A DNA stretch of 47,566 nucleotides, from the NCBI GenBank assembly GCA_003224905.1, contig QIAA01000167.1, positions 1 through 47,566 of the forward strand. Direction: 5' to 3'. The DNA is from Acidobacteriota bacterium (lineage in GTDB: Bacteria; Acidobacteriota; Terriglobia; Terriglobales; Acidobacteriaceae). Positions 16,253-23,828 of the stretch are shown in pieces. The translations under genes and the position numbers were made by a program. Positions within the stretch are counted from its first letter, which is position 1. Every line of letters starts with the position of its first letter. Below the pieces are notes generated by a model that saw nothing but the letters and a program-made list of their open reading frames with translations, ran no database searches and had not been told where the DNA came from.

Positions 16253-17227
16253 ATGATCGACAACCACAGTTTGCCTGAAGAAGAACCGGTATCTCTGGCC
16301 TGGCAGAGGTTCGTGGAATTCCTGTTGGGACTGCTCTTGCTGGCTGGGTCGTTGTTCATGGTGCACCATTACCTGCCTCAACCGGCCAACAATCTTAATG
16401 ATCAGGTGCACCAACTTTCACAGCAGCTTGATCAGCTCAGGCAAGAGCAGTCAATGCCGGTCACGGTGCTGAACCGATATCGCGATTCGATTTGTTTTGT
16501 GTTTGGCGTTTACCAGGTTGGCTTTCCTAACCAACGGCCGTCCCTGCGGGCACGGATTTCTGGCACCGGTTTTGTCGTCACTGAGGGCCTTTTGGCCACA
16601 AACCGCCATGTGGCTGAGCCCTGGTATGGGGATACGGAAGCCGAAGGCTTAATTCGACAAGGTGCAAAGCCGGAACTGCAAAGGCTGGTCGCTTTCTTCC
16701 CGGGATTTTCCACTCCGGTAGTAGTCACGCCGGCTGCACTTTCGGTGCAGGGGGATCTCGCGATACTGAAAGTCCATGATTCACAGGCCGTGAACAGGCT
16801 TCGTCCGTTGCCATTGGCGGAGCAGCCTTCCGATCCCGGAGAACTGGTCGCTGTGGTCGGCTACCCCATGGGTGTTCTGGGCATGGTGGCCAAGTCGCCT
16901 GCCCCAGTTTACGAGCGATTGGCATACCGGCGCGACGATATTGGAGCTGCCAACGAACTGGCGGCACTTTCGCTCATTCGGCCTTCAGCCACATGCGGCC
17001 ACTTGGGGGACGTGGTTGGGGATAAGCTGATTTACGATGCGACCACGGCACACGGGGCGAGCGGTGGACCCGTGTTCAATTCCAGAGGTCAAGTTATCGG
17101 CGTTAATGCAGCGTACATTGACGGCTTCTCGGGAGGAACGCTAGGTGTTTCTGTTTCCGCCCTGCGGCCACTCATTCTGGCAGCGCAGCGAAAAAGCATG
17201 ATCAAGAACGCTTCCAGTAAAGATTAG
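16253..17227 (+). CDS. Membrane-anchored trypsin-like serine protease
   Basis: 324 residues. A short cytoplasmic N-terminus and one transmembrane helix (about 22-38) are followed by a Gln-rich coiled segment (45-67) and a trypsin-like domain. Catalytic triad candidates: His119 in ATNRHVAEP, Asp168 in GDLAILKV, Ser270 in HGASGGPVF. No PDZ domain follows, unlike DegP/DegS. The protein should face the periplasm and cleave an unknown substrate. ATG start at 16253. A CheR-like gene follows 166 bases downstream and a small Cys-rich frame precedes it; whether the three act together is not known. Confidence 0.85.
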   Translation: MIDNHSLPEEEPVSLAWQRFVEFLLGLLLLAGSLFMVHHYLPQPANNLNDQVHQLSQQLDQLRQEQSMPVTVLNRYRDSICFVFGVYQVGFPNQRPSLRARISGTGFVVTEGLLATNRHVAEPWYGDTEAEGLIRQGAKPELQRLVAFFPGFSTPVVVTPAALSVQGDLAILKVHDSQAVNRLRPLPLAEQPSDPGELVAVVGYPMGVLGMVAKSPAPVYERLAYRRDDIGAANELAALSLIRPSATCGHLGDVVGDKLIYDATTAHGASGGPVFNSRGQVIGVNAAYIDGFSGGTLGVSVSALRPLILAAQRKSMIKNASSKD

Positions 17228-17393
17228 CTTCCTTCCTCTCCGCTGGCTTCAACGAAACTTTCAGATTTCACCTTTGGCCCTACCTCAACTGGGAGCTCTT
17301 CGAGCGGCGCTGCTAAAGCGAGAGCCGTTTTCAGCCGACATTATCAGAGTGCCTCCGCCAGCATCGAGGTGACCTGGTTCGCGAATTCCGCTC

Positions 17394-18278
17394 ATGAAAC
17401 CTATTCTTTCTCCGTTTTCGTCGAAGATTCTGGAGACGTCTGCCGATTCTTGCTTGCTGCGCATCCGTGATCTTGTTAAAGAAGAAGGTGGAAGCAATGA
17501 ATCGGGTTCAGGGCTTGAACACCTCGAATACCGCTGCCATAAGCGTATGCATAAGATTGGGCTGAACACATTAGATTCATATTGGGAAATGCTCACCACC
17601 CTTCCGGGTGGACAAGCTGAGTTGGGAAAGTTGTTGCAGGAGCTAAAGTGCCGAACACCCTTTTTTTCGAACCTGTCTCAACTCGACGAGTTCCGCAACG
17701 TCGTACTTCCCAGAATTGTCGAGGGTAAGAAGAAGACCGGGCTGGCGCACGTTCGGATCTGGACTGTGGAGTGTGGCACCGGAGAGGATACCTATTCGCT
17801 CGGCATGATCTTGCAGGAAGAGAGTTCCCGGGTGTTAGACGGCTGCACTTTCGAAGTGCTGGGCACTGATTGCGATGAAGGAGCAGTAAGCTTCGCCCGA
17901 CGCGCTCTCTACGACGCACAGGGCATGCGGTCTGTTAATCCCCACTTTCGGCAGTCCTACTTTGTGGCGGCAGGCAATCAACTAAAGATAAGTCTGCAGA
18001 TCAAAGCCAGGGTGAAGTTCGAGCTTGTTGATTTGCTTAAAGATTCGCAGATGACCTTCATAAAAGGAATGGATGCTATTTTTTGTTGCAATGTGTTAAG
18101 TCACTTAGAGCGCCCGAAAAAACAACGCGTACTCCAGCACTTCTGGGCCGCTCTCCTACCTCATGGTTACTTATTCCTGGGAGAATCCGAGTCGCTTTAT
18201 GGCGCCAGCCAGAATTTTGAACTACTGGATTTGCGATCTACTGGCGTGTACCAGAAAATACCCCAGAGAACTCTCTAA
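17394..18278 (+). CDS. Degenerate CheR-like methyltransferase
   Basis: 294 residues with the layout of CheR chemoreceptor methyltransferases: an N-terminal helical domain, then a Rossmann SAM-binding domain. Family landmarks are present but altered: the usual T-x-FFRD is TPFFSN (88-93), the SAM loop is RIWTVECGTGEDTYS (121-135) where GCSTGEEPYS is usual, and IFCRNVLIYF is IFCCNVLSHLE (229-239). GYLFLGESESL is close to normal. No cheB, chemoreceptor or other chemotaxis gene is nearby. SAM binding is plausible, but glutamate methylation of receptors is doubtful. ATG at 17394. Confidence 0.8.
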   Translation: MKPILSPFSSKILETSADSCLLRIRDLVKEEGGSNESGSGLEHLEYRCHKRMHKIGLNTLDSYWEMLTTLPGGQAELGKLLQELKCRTPFFSNLSQLDEFRNVVLPRIVEGKKKTGLAHVRIWTVECGTGEDTYSLGMILQEESSRVLDGCTFEVLGTDCDEGAVSFARRALYDAQGMRSVNPHFRQSYFVAAGNQLKISLQIKARVKFELVDLLKDSQMTFIKGMDAIFCCNVLSHLERPKKQRVLQHFWAALLPHGYLFLGESESLYGASQNFELLDLRSTGVYQKIPQRTL

Positions 18279-18406
18279 CCCGTCAGTGTTGTGCCTCGAA
18301 CTGAAATCAGGTGCCTTTGCAGGCAGCCTCTCTGCCGAGTTAACCTTCTAACCTGGCGCATGGCTGAGCAAGTTTACTCTGAGCCACGGCTGATCCACTC
18401 GGCTTG

Positions 18407-19405
18407 ATGGGTGATCTTTATCCACTGTTGATGCAGCCGGCTTTTGATCCCCGTCCCTGGGGCACGAAAGATCTTTCGCCGATTTATCCGAACCATTGGT
18501 TCAATGAGAACATAGGCGAATCCTGGCTCACGGGTGACGAGTGCAAAGTAGCCAACGGCCCTCTCGCTGGTAAGTCCCTGGCGAATTTGGCACGGCAGTT
18601 TGGCCGGGAGCTTATCGGAGACGCGCCACGAGACCCCAACCGCTTTCCGCTGCTATTGAAGTTCTTATTTCCTAACGAGAAACTTTCGGTCCAGGTGCAT
18701 CCTGATGATGAGGCTGCGCGTGCTGTCGGCGAGCCGTGGGGAAAGACTGAATGCTGGTATGTTGTGGAAGCCAAGCCGGGCTCGCAGATTGCCTTGGGCT
18801 TAAAGAGAGGCGTCACGAAAGCCCAGCTTGAGAAAGCGATTGAGCAGCAGACTGCGGAAGACCTGTTGAACTGGATCAATGTGTATGCGGGTGAAATGAT
18901 CTACGTCGCTGGGGGCACGGTGCATACTCTCGGTCCGGGCAGCATTATTGTCGAAACCCAGCAGCAATCGGATACGACATATCGCCTCTACGACTATGGC
19001 CGTCCGCGTGAATTACATTTGGAACTGGGCCTGGCAGCAGTGAAGGAAAAGGTTTCCTCGGGAAAGGTGATTCGTCCGGCGCCACACGAACTGAATGGCA
19101 ATTATCATGAACGCCTGATATCCGCGCCTTATTTTGTCGTGGAGAAATTCTCCACTAATGAGAAGCAGGATTTTCATACTACAGTACGCGAGGACAACGA
19201 GAGCTCAGTGCAGATCCTGGTTGCTGTGGAAGGATGCGGAATCGTTGAGGTTGCAGATGCACCCCCGACGACGTTCAGTAAGGGTGACGCGGTTGTGATT
19301 CCTGCGAGCCTAGGTGAGTTTCGAGTGCGCCCGCAGTGGCGTATTGAATTTTTGAAAGCATCGGTTCCGGGCAGGAGCTTGCCTGAGCCGGAGACGAGAA
19401 TGTAG
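18407..19405 (+). CDS. manA: Mannose-6-phosphate isomerase, class I
   Basis: About 332 residues. It interconverts fructose-6-P and mannose-6-P in the cytosol, the entry step to GDP-mannose. Seen: PWGT near 17-20, the zinc-site motif QVHPDDEAA (96-104), EcWYVVEA near 115-122, GTVHTLGPG, and RLYDYGR. The cupin-type C-terminal domain is present. TTG at 18404 directly precedes ATG 18407; ATG is preferred. It lies 98 bases upstream of manC on the same strand, separated by an AT-rich repetitive gap. Confidence 0.92.
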   Translation: MGDLYPLLMQPAFDPRPWGTKDLSPIYPNHWFNENIGESWLTGDECKVANGPLAGKSLANLARQFGRELIGDAPRDPNRFPLLLKFLFPNEKLSVQVHPDDEAARAVGEPWGKTECWYVVEAKPGSQIALGLKRGVTKAQLEKAIEQQTAEDLLNWINVYAGEMIYVAGGTVHTLGPGSIIVETQQQSDTTYRLYDYGRPRELHLELGLAAVKEKVSSGKVIRPAPHELNGNYHERLISAPYFVVEKFSTNEKQDFHTTVREDNESSVQILVAVEGCGIVEVADAPPTTFSKGDAVVIPASLGEFRVRPQWRIEFLKASVPGRSLPEPETRM

Positions 19406-19503
19406 AAAGCATTTCAGTTGAACATTTTAGAGTGTAGATTTGATCAGGTCTTAGTTCTTCAATCTGCAAATCTAAAATCTTCAATCTGAAATATTCCTGA
19501 CCT
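19406..19503. repeat. AT-rich gap with a duplicated 10-mer
   Basis: The gap between manA and manC contains CTTCAATCTG twice (19457-19466 and 19479-19488) with related AATCTAAAATC units between. It is markedly more AT-rich than the flanking genes. Function unknown. Confidence 0.6.
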
Positions 19504-20613
19504 TTGCCCAAGACTGACCACTTTTATCCCGTGATCCTGGCCGGTGGACGGGGGACCCGGTTCTGGCCGCTCAGCCGCAAGCGGCGCGCCAAGCAACTGC
19601 TGGCCCTGGACGGGAAGAAGACAATGATCCAGCAGACCGTCTCCCGTCTGTTGCCGCTCGCGCCGGCGAAGCGGTTTTGGGTCATCACCAATCAGGATTT
19701 GCATCGCGAAGTTACGGCTCAGTTGCCGGGGCTTGAAAAGAACCAGATCATCGCGGAGCCGGTTGGCCGCAACACAGCGCCGGCCATTGGCCTGGCCGCG
19801 TTCATCCTGCAGCGAATCGACTCAGAGGCTGTGATTGGGCTGTTTCCGTCCGATCACGTGATTGGCGATGAGAGGCACTTTCGGGAGACCCTGCTGCGTG
19901 GAATTGAGCTCGCGGCTGCGGGGGGAAATATCGTGGTGCTGGGAATTCGTCCCACGCGGCCTGAAACCGGTTACGGATACATCGAGGCCGGGATTAAAGA
20001 TGAACGCGGCGCTTTGCGGGTACGCCGCTTTACAGAAAAACCCGATGCCGAGCGCGCCGCGGGTTTTCTGGCGGCGGAGAATTATTTCTGGAACAGTGGG
20101 ATGTTTCTGTGGCGGGCCGGCACGTTGGTCAATGCGTTACGAGAGCATCTGGGGAAGACGGCAGCCGTTCTGGAGAAAATTGCGGAAAGTTTTGGAACGC
20201 GAAGTTTCTCAGGTACTTTTCGCCGCCTTTATCCCAAGTGCGAAAACATCAGTGTTGACTACGCGGTGCTTGAACCGCGCTCCGCCAAGGGAGAAACACA
20301 GTCCAACATTTATTGCATTCCGGCCGACTTCGGCTGGAACGATTTGGGTTCGTGGACGGCGCTGCACGAACATCACGTCGCCAGGCGTAATCCAGAGAAC
20401 GGCAACCTGATTTCAGGGAAAGGCATCTTCACTCTGAATGCGGAGGGGAATTACATTTACGCGCCGGGGAAATTTGTGGCGGCAGTGGGAGTGAATAATA
20501 TTGTGGTCGTCGAGACTGATGACGCGCTGCTGATCACGACCCGCGAGCAGGCCCAGGATGTAGCTAAAGTTGTGAAGTATCTGGATGACAAGAAGCTGCG
20601 CCGGCTGGTGTGA
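19504..20613 (+). CDS. manC: Mannose-1-phosphate guanylyltransferase
   Basis: 369 residues, the short form without the C-terminal isomerase domain. It makes GDP-mannose from GTP and mannose-1-P. Seen: nucleotidyltransferase signature GGRGTRFWPLSRKRRAKQ (14-31), FPSDHVI near 118-124, EKPD, NSGMFLW near 199-205, and the VDYAVLEP block. TTG start at 19504 is taken because conserved sequence begins within ten residues and no ATG or GTG is available before it; the Shine-Dalgarno sequence is weak. Its stop overlaps the next gene's GTG (GTGA), giving manA-manC-mutase, a complete route to GDP-mannose for envelope polysaccharide. Confidence 0.93.
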   Translation: MPKTDHFYPVILAGGRGTRFWPLSRKRRAKQLLALDGKKTMIQQTVSRLLPLAPAKRFWVITNQDLHREVTAQLPGLEKNQIIAEPVGRNTAPAIGLAAFILQRIDSEAVIGLFPSDHVIGDERHFRETLLRGIELAAAGGNIVVLGIRPTRPETGYGYIEAGIKDERGALRVRRFTEKPDAERAAGFLAAENYFWNSGMFLWRAGTLVNALREHLGKTAAVLEKIAESFGTRSFSGTFRRLYPKCENISVDYAVLEPRSAKGETQSNIYCIPADFGWNDLGSWTALHEHHVARRNPENGNLISGKGIFTLNAEGNYIYAPGKFVAAVGVNNIVVVETDDALLITTREQAQDVAKVVKYLDDKKLRRLV

Positions 20614-22058
20614 TCAACCTTCCGCAAACATCCATGGATCATCATACAGACATCAAGTTTGGCACTGACGGGTGGCGCGGCATCATCGCCGACGATTTTA
20701 CTTTTGAGAACGTCCGCCGGGTGGCCGGGGCGATTGCCTCATATGTCCTGAAGAAAGAAGATTCGGCGCGCGGCGTCATCGTAGGTTATGACACACGATT
20801 CGCCTCCAAATCTGCTGCCCGGGTCGCGGCAGAGATTATCGCGCGAGCCGGCATTCCAGTTAAGTTGGCTAACGATTACACGCCGACACCGGCACTGTCG
20901 CTTGCAGTGAAGAACACGAATGCCGCCGGGGGCGTGGTGATCACCTCGAGCCATAATCCCTGGAACTGGAATGGAGTCAAGTTCAAAGCCAAGTTCGGTG
21001 GCTCGGCGACCCCGGCAATTCTGAAAATCGTGGAAGAAGAGCTTCACGCGGGAGCCATGCCGAACGACCGCGCTGCTTCCATCGAAGAGGTAGATTTCAA
21101 AGCGCCATACATCGAGGCGATCTGCCGGTTCGCTGATCTGGGTCTGATTTCGAAGGCAGGTTTTTATTTTGCGGTGGACTCGATGCATGGTTCGGGGCGC
21201 GGCGTGCTTACGAAAATCTTTGATGATCACCGGATTCGCTACACCGCGATCCGCCAGGATGTAAATCCGCTGTTCCCTGGAATAAATCCTGAGCCGATTG
21301 AGCCGCATGTGGGCCTGCTGCAGGAAACAGTAGTGAAGGAACGATGCCACGCAGGGCTGGCCACGGATGGGGACGCGGACCGAATCGGCGCCGTTGCCGA
21401 AGACGGCAGCTTCGTGGACTCGCACAAGATATTTTCCGTCCTCCTGCGCTGGTTGCTGGAGCGCAAGAAGTGGCCGGGAGAAGTGGTGCGCGCCTTCAAC
21501 ACCACGCGCATGTTGGACCGGATCGCTGCGCGGTACGGCCGCAAGATGAACGAGTGTCCCATCGGATTCAAGCACATTGCGGATCTGATGATGCAACGTG
21601 AGATCGTGATCGGCGGAGAAGAATCCGGCGGTATCGGATACTCCCGCTACTTGCCCGAGCGCGACGGTATCCTGAACTGTTTGTTACTCGCGAATGTGAT
21701 GGCCGAAGAACGCAAGCCGCTGGGACGGTTAGTCGCCGACCTGCAACACGAATACGGCGCCCATTACTACGGACGCCGTGATCTGCACATTCCAGAGGAT
21801 GTGAAATTGTCGGCCATCGAGCGCGCCCGGTCTGAGCAGACGAAACAGCTTGGGCATTTCTCGGTGGTGCGGAAAGAAGGGCTGGACGGAGTTAAGTTCT
21901 TTCTAGATGCGCCTACGAACGGCAACGGCGCCGATCCGTGGATTCTCTTCCGGGCTTCGGGAACCGAGCCGCTGCTGCGAGTTTACGCCGAAGCCGCCAG
22001 CCCAGAACTGGTCAGCGAGGTTCTGGCCTCGGCGGAAGAGTTCGTGAACAAGGGGTAG
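20610..22058 (+). CDS. Phosphomannomutase/phosphoglucomutase
   Basis: 482 residues, alpha-D-phosphohexomutase with all four domains. Catalytic Ser114 lies in TSSHNPWNWNG; the metal loop is TDGDADRIG; the sugar-binding loop is GGEESGG; the phosphate-binding loop is RASGTEP near the C-terminus. Context (manA-manC) points to mannose-6-P to mannose-1-P, though the family also uses glucose phosphates, so no gene symbol is given. GTG at 20610 overlaps the manC stop by four bases; ATG at 20634 is an alternative start that leaves eight fewer residues. It is distinct from glmM at 25.6-27.0 kb. Confidence 0.9.
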   Translation: MINLPQTSMDHHTDIKFGTDGWRGIIADDFTFENVRRVAGAIASYVLKKEDSARGVIVGYDTRFASKSAARVAAEIIARAGIPVKLANDYTPTPALSLAVKNTNAAGGVVITSSHNPWNWNGVKFKAKFGGSATPAILKIVEEELHAGAMPNDRAASIEEVDFKAPYIEAICRFADLGLISKAGFYFAVDSMHGSGRGVLTKIFDDHRIRYTAIRQDVNPLFPGINPEPIEPHVGLLQETVVKERCHAGLATDGDADRIGAVAEDGSFVDSHKIFSVLLRWLLERKKWPGEVVRAFNTTRMLDRIAARYGRKMNECPIGFKHIADLMMQREIVIGGEESGGIGYSRYLPERDGILNCLLLANVMAEERKPLGRLVADLQHEYGAHYYGRRDLHIPEDVKLSAIERARSEQTKQLGHFSVVRKEGLDGVKFFLDAPTNGNGADPWILFRASGTEPLLRVYAEAASPELVSEVLASAEEFVNKG

Positions 22059-22237
22059 TATGGCTTTGCGGCGAGATTTTGGTGGCTGTCCGTGCGAGTA
22101 AGCTCTTAAGCGAAGGAGCCTAAGACCGCGCAAGGTTCGCAAAGAAACCGAATACCGGCCCTAGCCGATGTTGTCGTAAGGGTCTGATACACTTAGTCTA
22201 GTTTCATCTTTCCTCTGCAGTTCCTGTGCAACTTCCG

Positions 22238-22314
22238 GGCGGTGTAGCTCAGGTGGTTAGAGCGACGGTCTCATAATCCGTAGGTCGTTGGTTCGAGTCC
22301 AACCGCCGCCACCA
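22238..22314 (+). tRNA. tRNA with CAT anticodon (elongator Met or Ile2)
   Basis: Full cloverleaf with encoded CCA at 22312-22314. The acceptor is GGCGGTG/CGCCGCC, the anticodon loop CTCATAA gives CAT, and the T arm is GTTGGTTCGAGTCCAAC. It starts with a paired G1-C72 and lacks the GGG/CCC anticodon-stem run, so it is not the initiator. A CAT tRNA may be Met, or Ile2 if C34 is converted to lysidine by TilS; the sequence alone does not decide. Confidence 0.93.
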
Positions 22315-22663
22315 TTCCTTTAACCTAAGATGACATGTCATAGAGATTTGTTAGGAAAACGTGTGAAACCGCGTCCACCGCGGAAACGCACTGGCTTATC
22401 GCCGAGGCTAAACGAATTATCAAACTGAGAATCTGCTGACGGACATCACCGTGAACGGCTACTCCAGGTTCGCCGATGATTACTGCAACGAAATGGTTGC
22501 ATTTTTCCTGACGAGTAGCGTAAGATGCACATTGAACGCGACAGTAGGCGTTCGATCTCGTCGCTGTACTGCCCTTTCTTCCACAGGTTCAACAGAGAGT
22601 AGCCCAACGTAGCATGCTCGAGGTGACCCAGTCTCGCCTCGCACAAGGTTCGGAGAAACCTAT
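22315..22663. other. Intergenic region with no assigned gene
   Basis: About 350 bases between the tRNA and the GvpL-like gene. It contains a GACATGTC palindrome near 22332 and GCAAC/GTTGC arms near 22484-22500. A 66-codon minus-strand frame (22446-22646) has no start signal or recognisable family and was not called. The promoter for the next gene is presumably here. Confidence 0.4.
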
Positions 22664-23410
22664 ATGGCGTGGTACGCTTATTGCATTACCGAGCAGCAGA
22701 CCCTAAACCACGGAACACGCACTCGCCGTCCTTTCCTGCTGGACGGCATTCAGGGAGTGAACGGAGCTTCGGTTTTCGGTTATCCGAGCGGGGAATTCAG
22801 CGTAGTAGTCAGCGAGTACGAACACAACGGAGCGCAGCTCGAGGAAAAGCACGTCCTTGAACATGCTCGCGTGGTGAGCGTCTGTTTTCGCCACGGCACG
22901 GTGTTGCCGTTTCGGTTCGGCACAGTCTTTGATTCCGACGACGCCTTACGGCAGGCGGTTCGCACTAACCGCCGGGCGTTCGGACAGAGCGTTGCCCGGC
23001 TACGAGGCAAGTCGGAGATGCACCTGAAGCTGATGGTTCGCGACGGGTCTCTTCGCGAGGCCCTGATGAATGTCGAGCTGCCCGATACAGTTGGCGGCGA
23101 ATATCTCATAAAGCTCCGGGAAAAGGCCTCCAAGGACCGCGAGCGCCGGACCAAGGCGCGCGCCCTTTCCGTACAAGTCCACAAGATGTTCAACCCGTTG
23201 GAAGAAGAGATCAGCTGCAAGCGGGTGGACTCAGACGGAATGCTGATCGACATCGCCCACCTGATCGATTCCAAGTCCGTGGAAAAGTATCAGAATCGCT
23301 ATAGCAGCGCTGCCAAACAATTGAAAAATTGTGAGTTGGCGATCAGTGGGCCTTGGCCTCCATACCACTTTTTGCCAGGGAAGCTGCGTACCGTTGCCGG
23401 CAATTCATAG
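22664..23410 (+). CDS. Orphan GvpL/GvpF-family protein
   Basis: 248 residues resembling gas-vesicle proteins GvpF and GvpL. Seen: an N-terminal WYAYCITE strand, the conserved TVLPFRFGTVF around 83-93, a central helical hairpin, and the C-terminal GPWPPYHFLPG motif near 227-237. In gas-vesicle operons these proteins are minor structural or nucleation factors. Here no gvpA, gvpN or other gvp gene occurs within the window, so it may have another role. ATG at 22664 with GGAG about 10 bases upstream. Not in an obvious operon. Confidence 0.85.
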   Translation: MAWYAYCITEQQTLNHGTRTRRPFLLDGIQGVNGASVFGYPSGEFSVVVSEYEHNGAQLEEKHVLEHARVVSVCFRHGTVLPFRFGTVFDSDDALRQAVRTNRRAFGQSVARLRGKSEMHLKLMVRDGSLREALMNVELPDTVGGEYLIKLREKASKDRERRTKARALSVQVHKMFNPLEEEISCKRVDSDGMLIDIAHLIDSKSVEKYQNRYSSAAKQLKNCELAISGPWPPYHFLPGKLRTVAGNS

Positions 23411-23769
23411 GACTTGCTCATTCGCTCGGCCCAAGGGCTGACCAACTAACTCGATTTACAGTAGTGGTATGCAACGAAAGTGCAGGATTTTGCACAATCC
23501 CTGGTGGCGCAAACTGCCGATAGTAACCCGTTACTCGCCCAAAGATTGTTCTAACTTGTTGTGCTGAGGATGCTTACGCAGGCATGCTGCTTAGGGGGCG
23601 TGCGATTAACTCTTTTGGTTCAGGAAGTGCACCTTTCACGAGTAACAAAAGAGGCCGCTGACTTCAAATGACCTTCACTTCTCGACATCTCTTTGACCGC
23701 TCCGGCTGGCAGAGCGGCGCCTTGCATCGCCTTTCCTGATCACCCTCCAATAACCTTGCCTCTTTGATT
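23411..23769. other. Intergenic region with potential RNA structure
   Basis: About 360 bases without a credible reading frame, between the GvpL-like gene and the terminator hairpin. It contains GGATT/AATCC arms (23485-23500) and a longer arm pair CTCTTTTGGTT (23610-23620) with AACAAAAGAG (23644-23653), whose loop contains GTGCAC. It could be an untranslated tail or a small RNA; nothing decisive is visible. Confidence 0.35.
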
Positions 23770-23794
23770 AGTGGCCCCAGAAAATGGGGCCACT
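23770..23794. terminator. Strong bidirectional hairpin
   Basis: Perfect 10-bp stem AGTGGCCCCA/TGGGGCCACT with a GAAAA loop, AT-rich on both sides (TAATTATT on the plus strand). It sits between the convergent GvpL-like gene and the P5C dehydrogenase stop at 23829, and probably ends the minus-strand transcript. Confidence 0.8.
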
Positions 23795-23828
23795 TAATTA
23801 TTGGAACAGATAAAGTGACTTGGAGACT

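Noticed and set aside
22238..22314. Initiator tRNA-fMet
   Set aside because: The acceptor has a paired G1-C72 and the anticodon stem lacks the GGG/CCC run of initiators.
22446..22646. Minus-strand 66-codon frame between the tRNA and the GvpL-like gene
   Set aside because: No ribosome-binding site and no recognisable motif.
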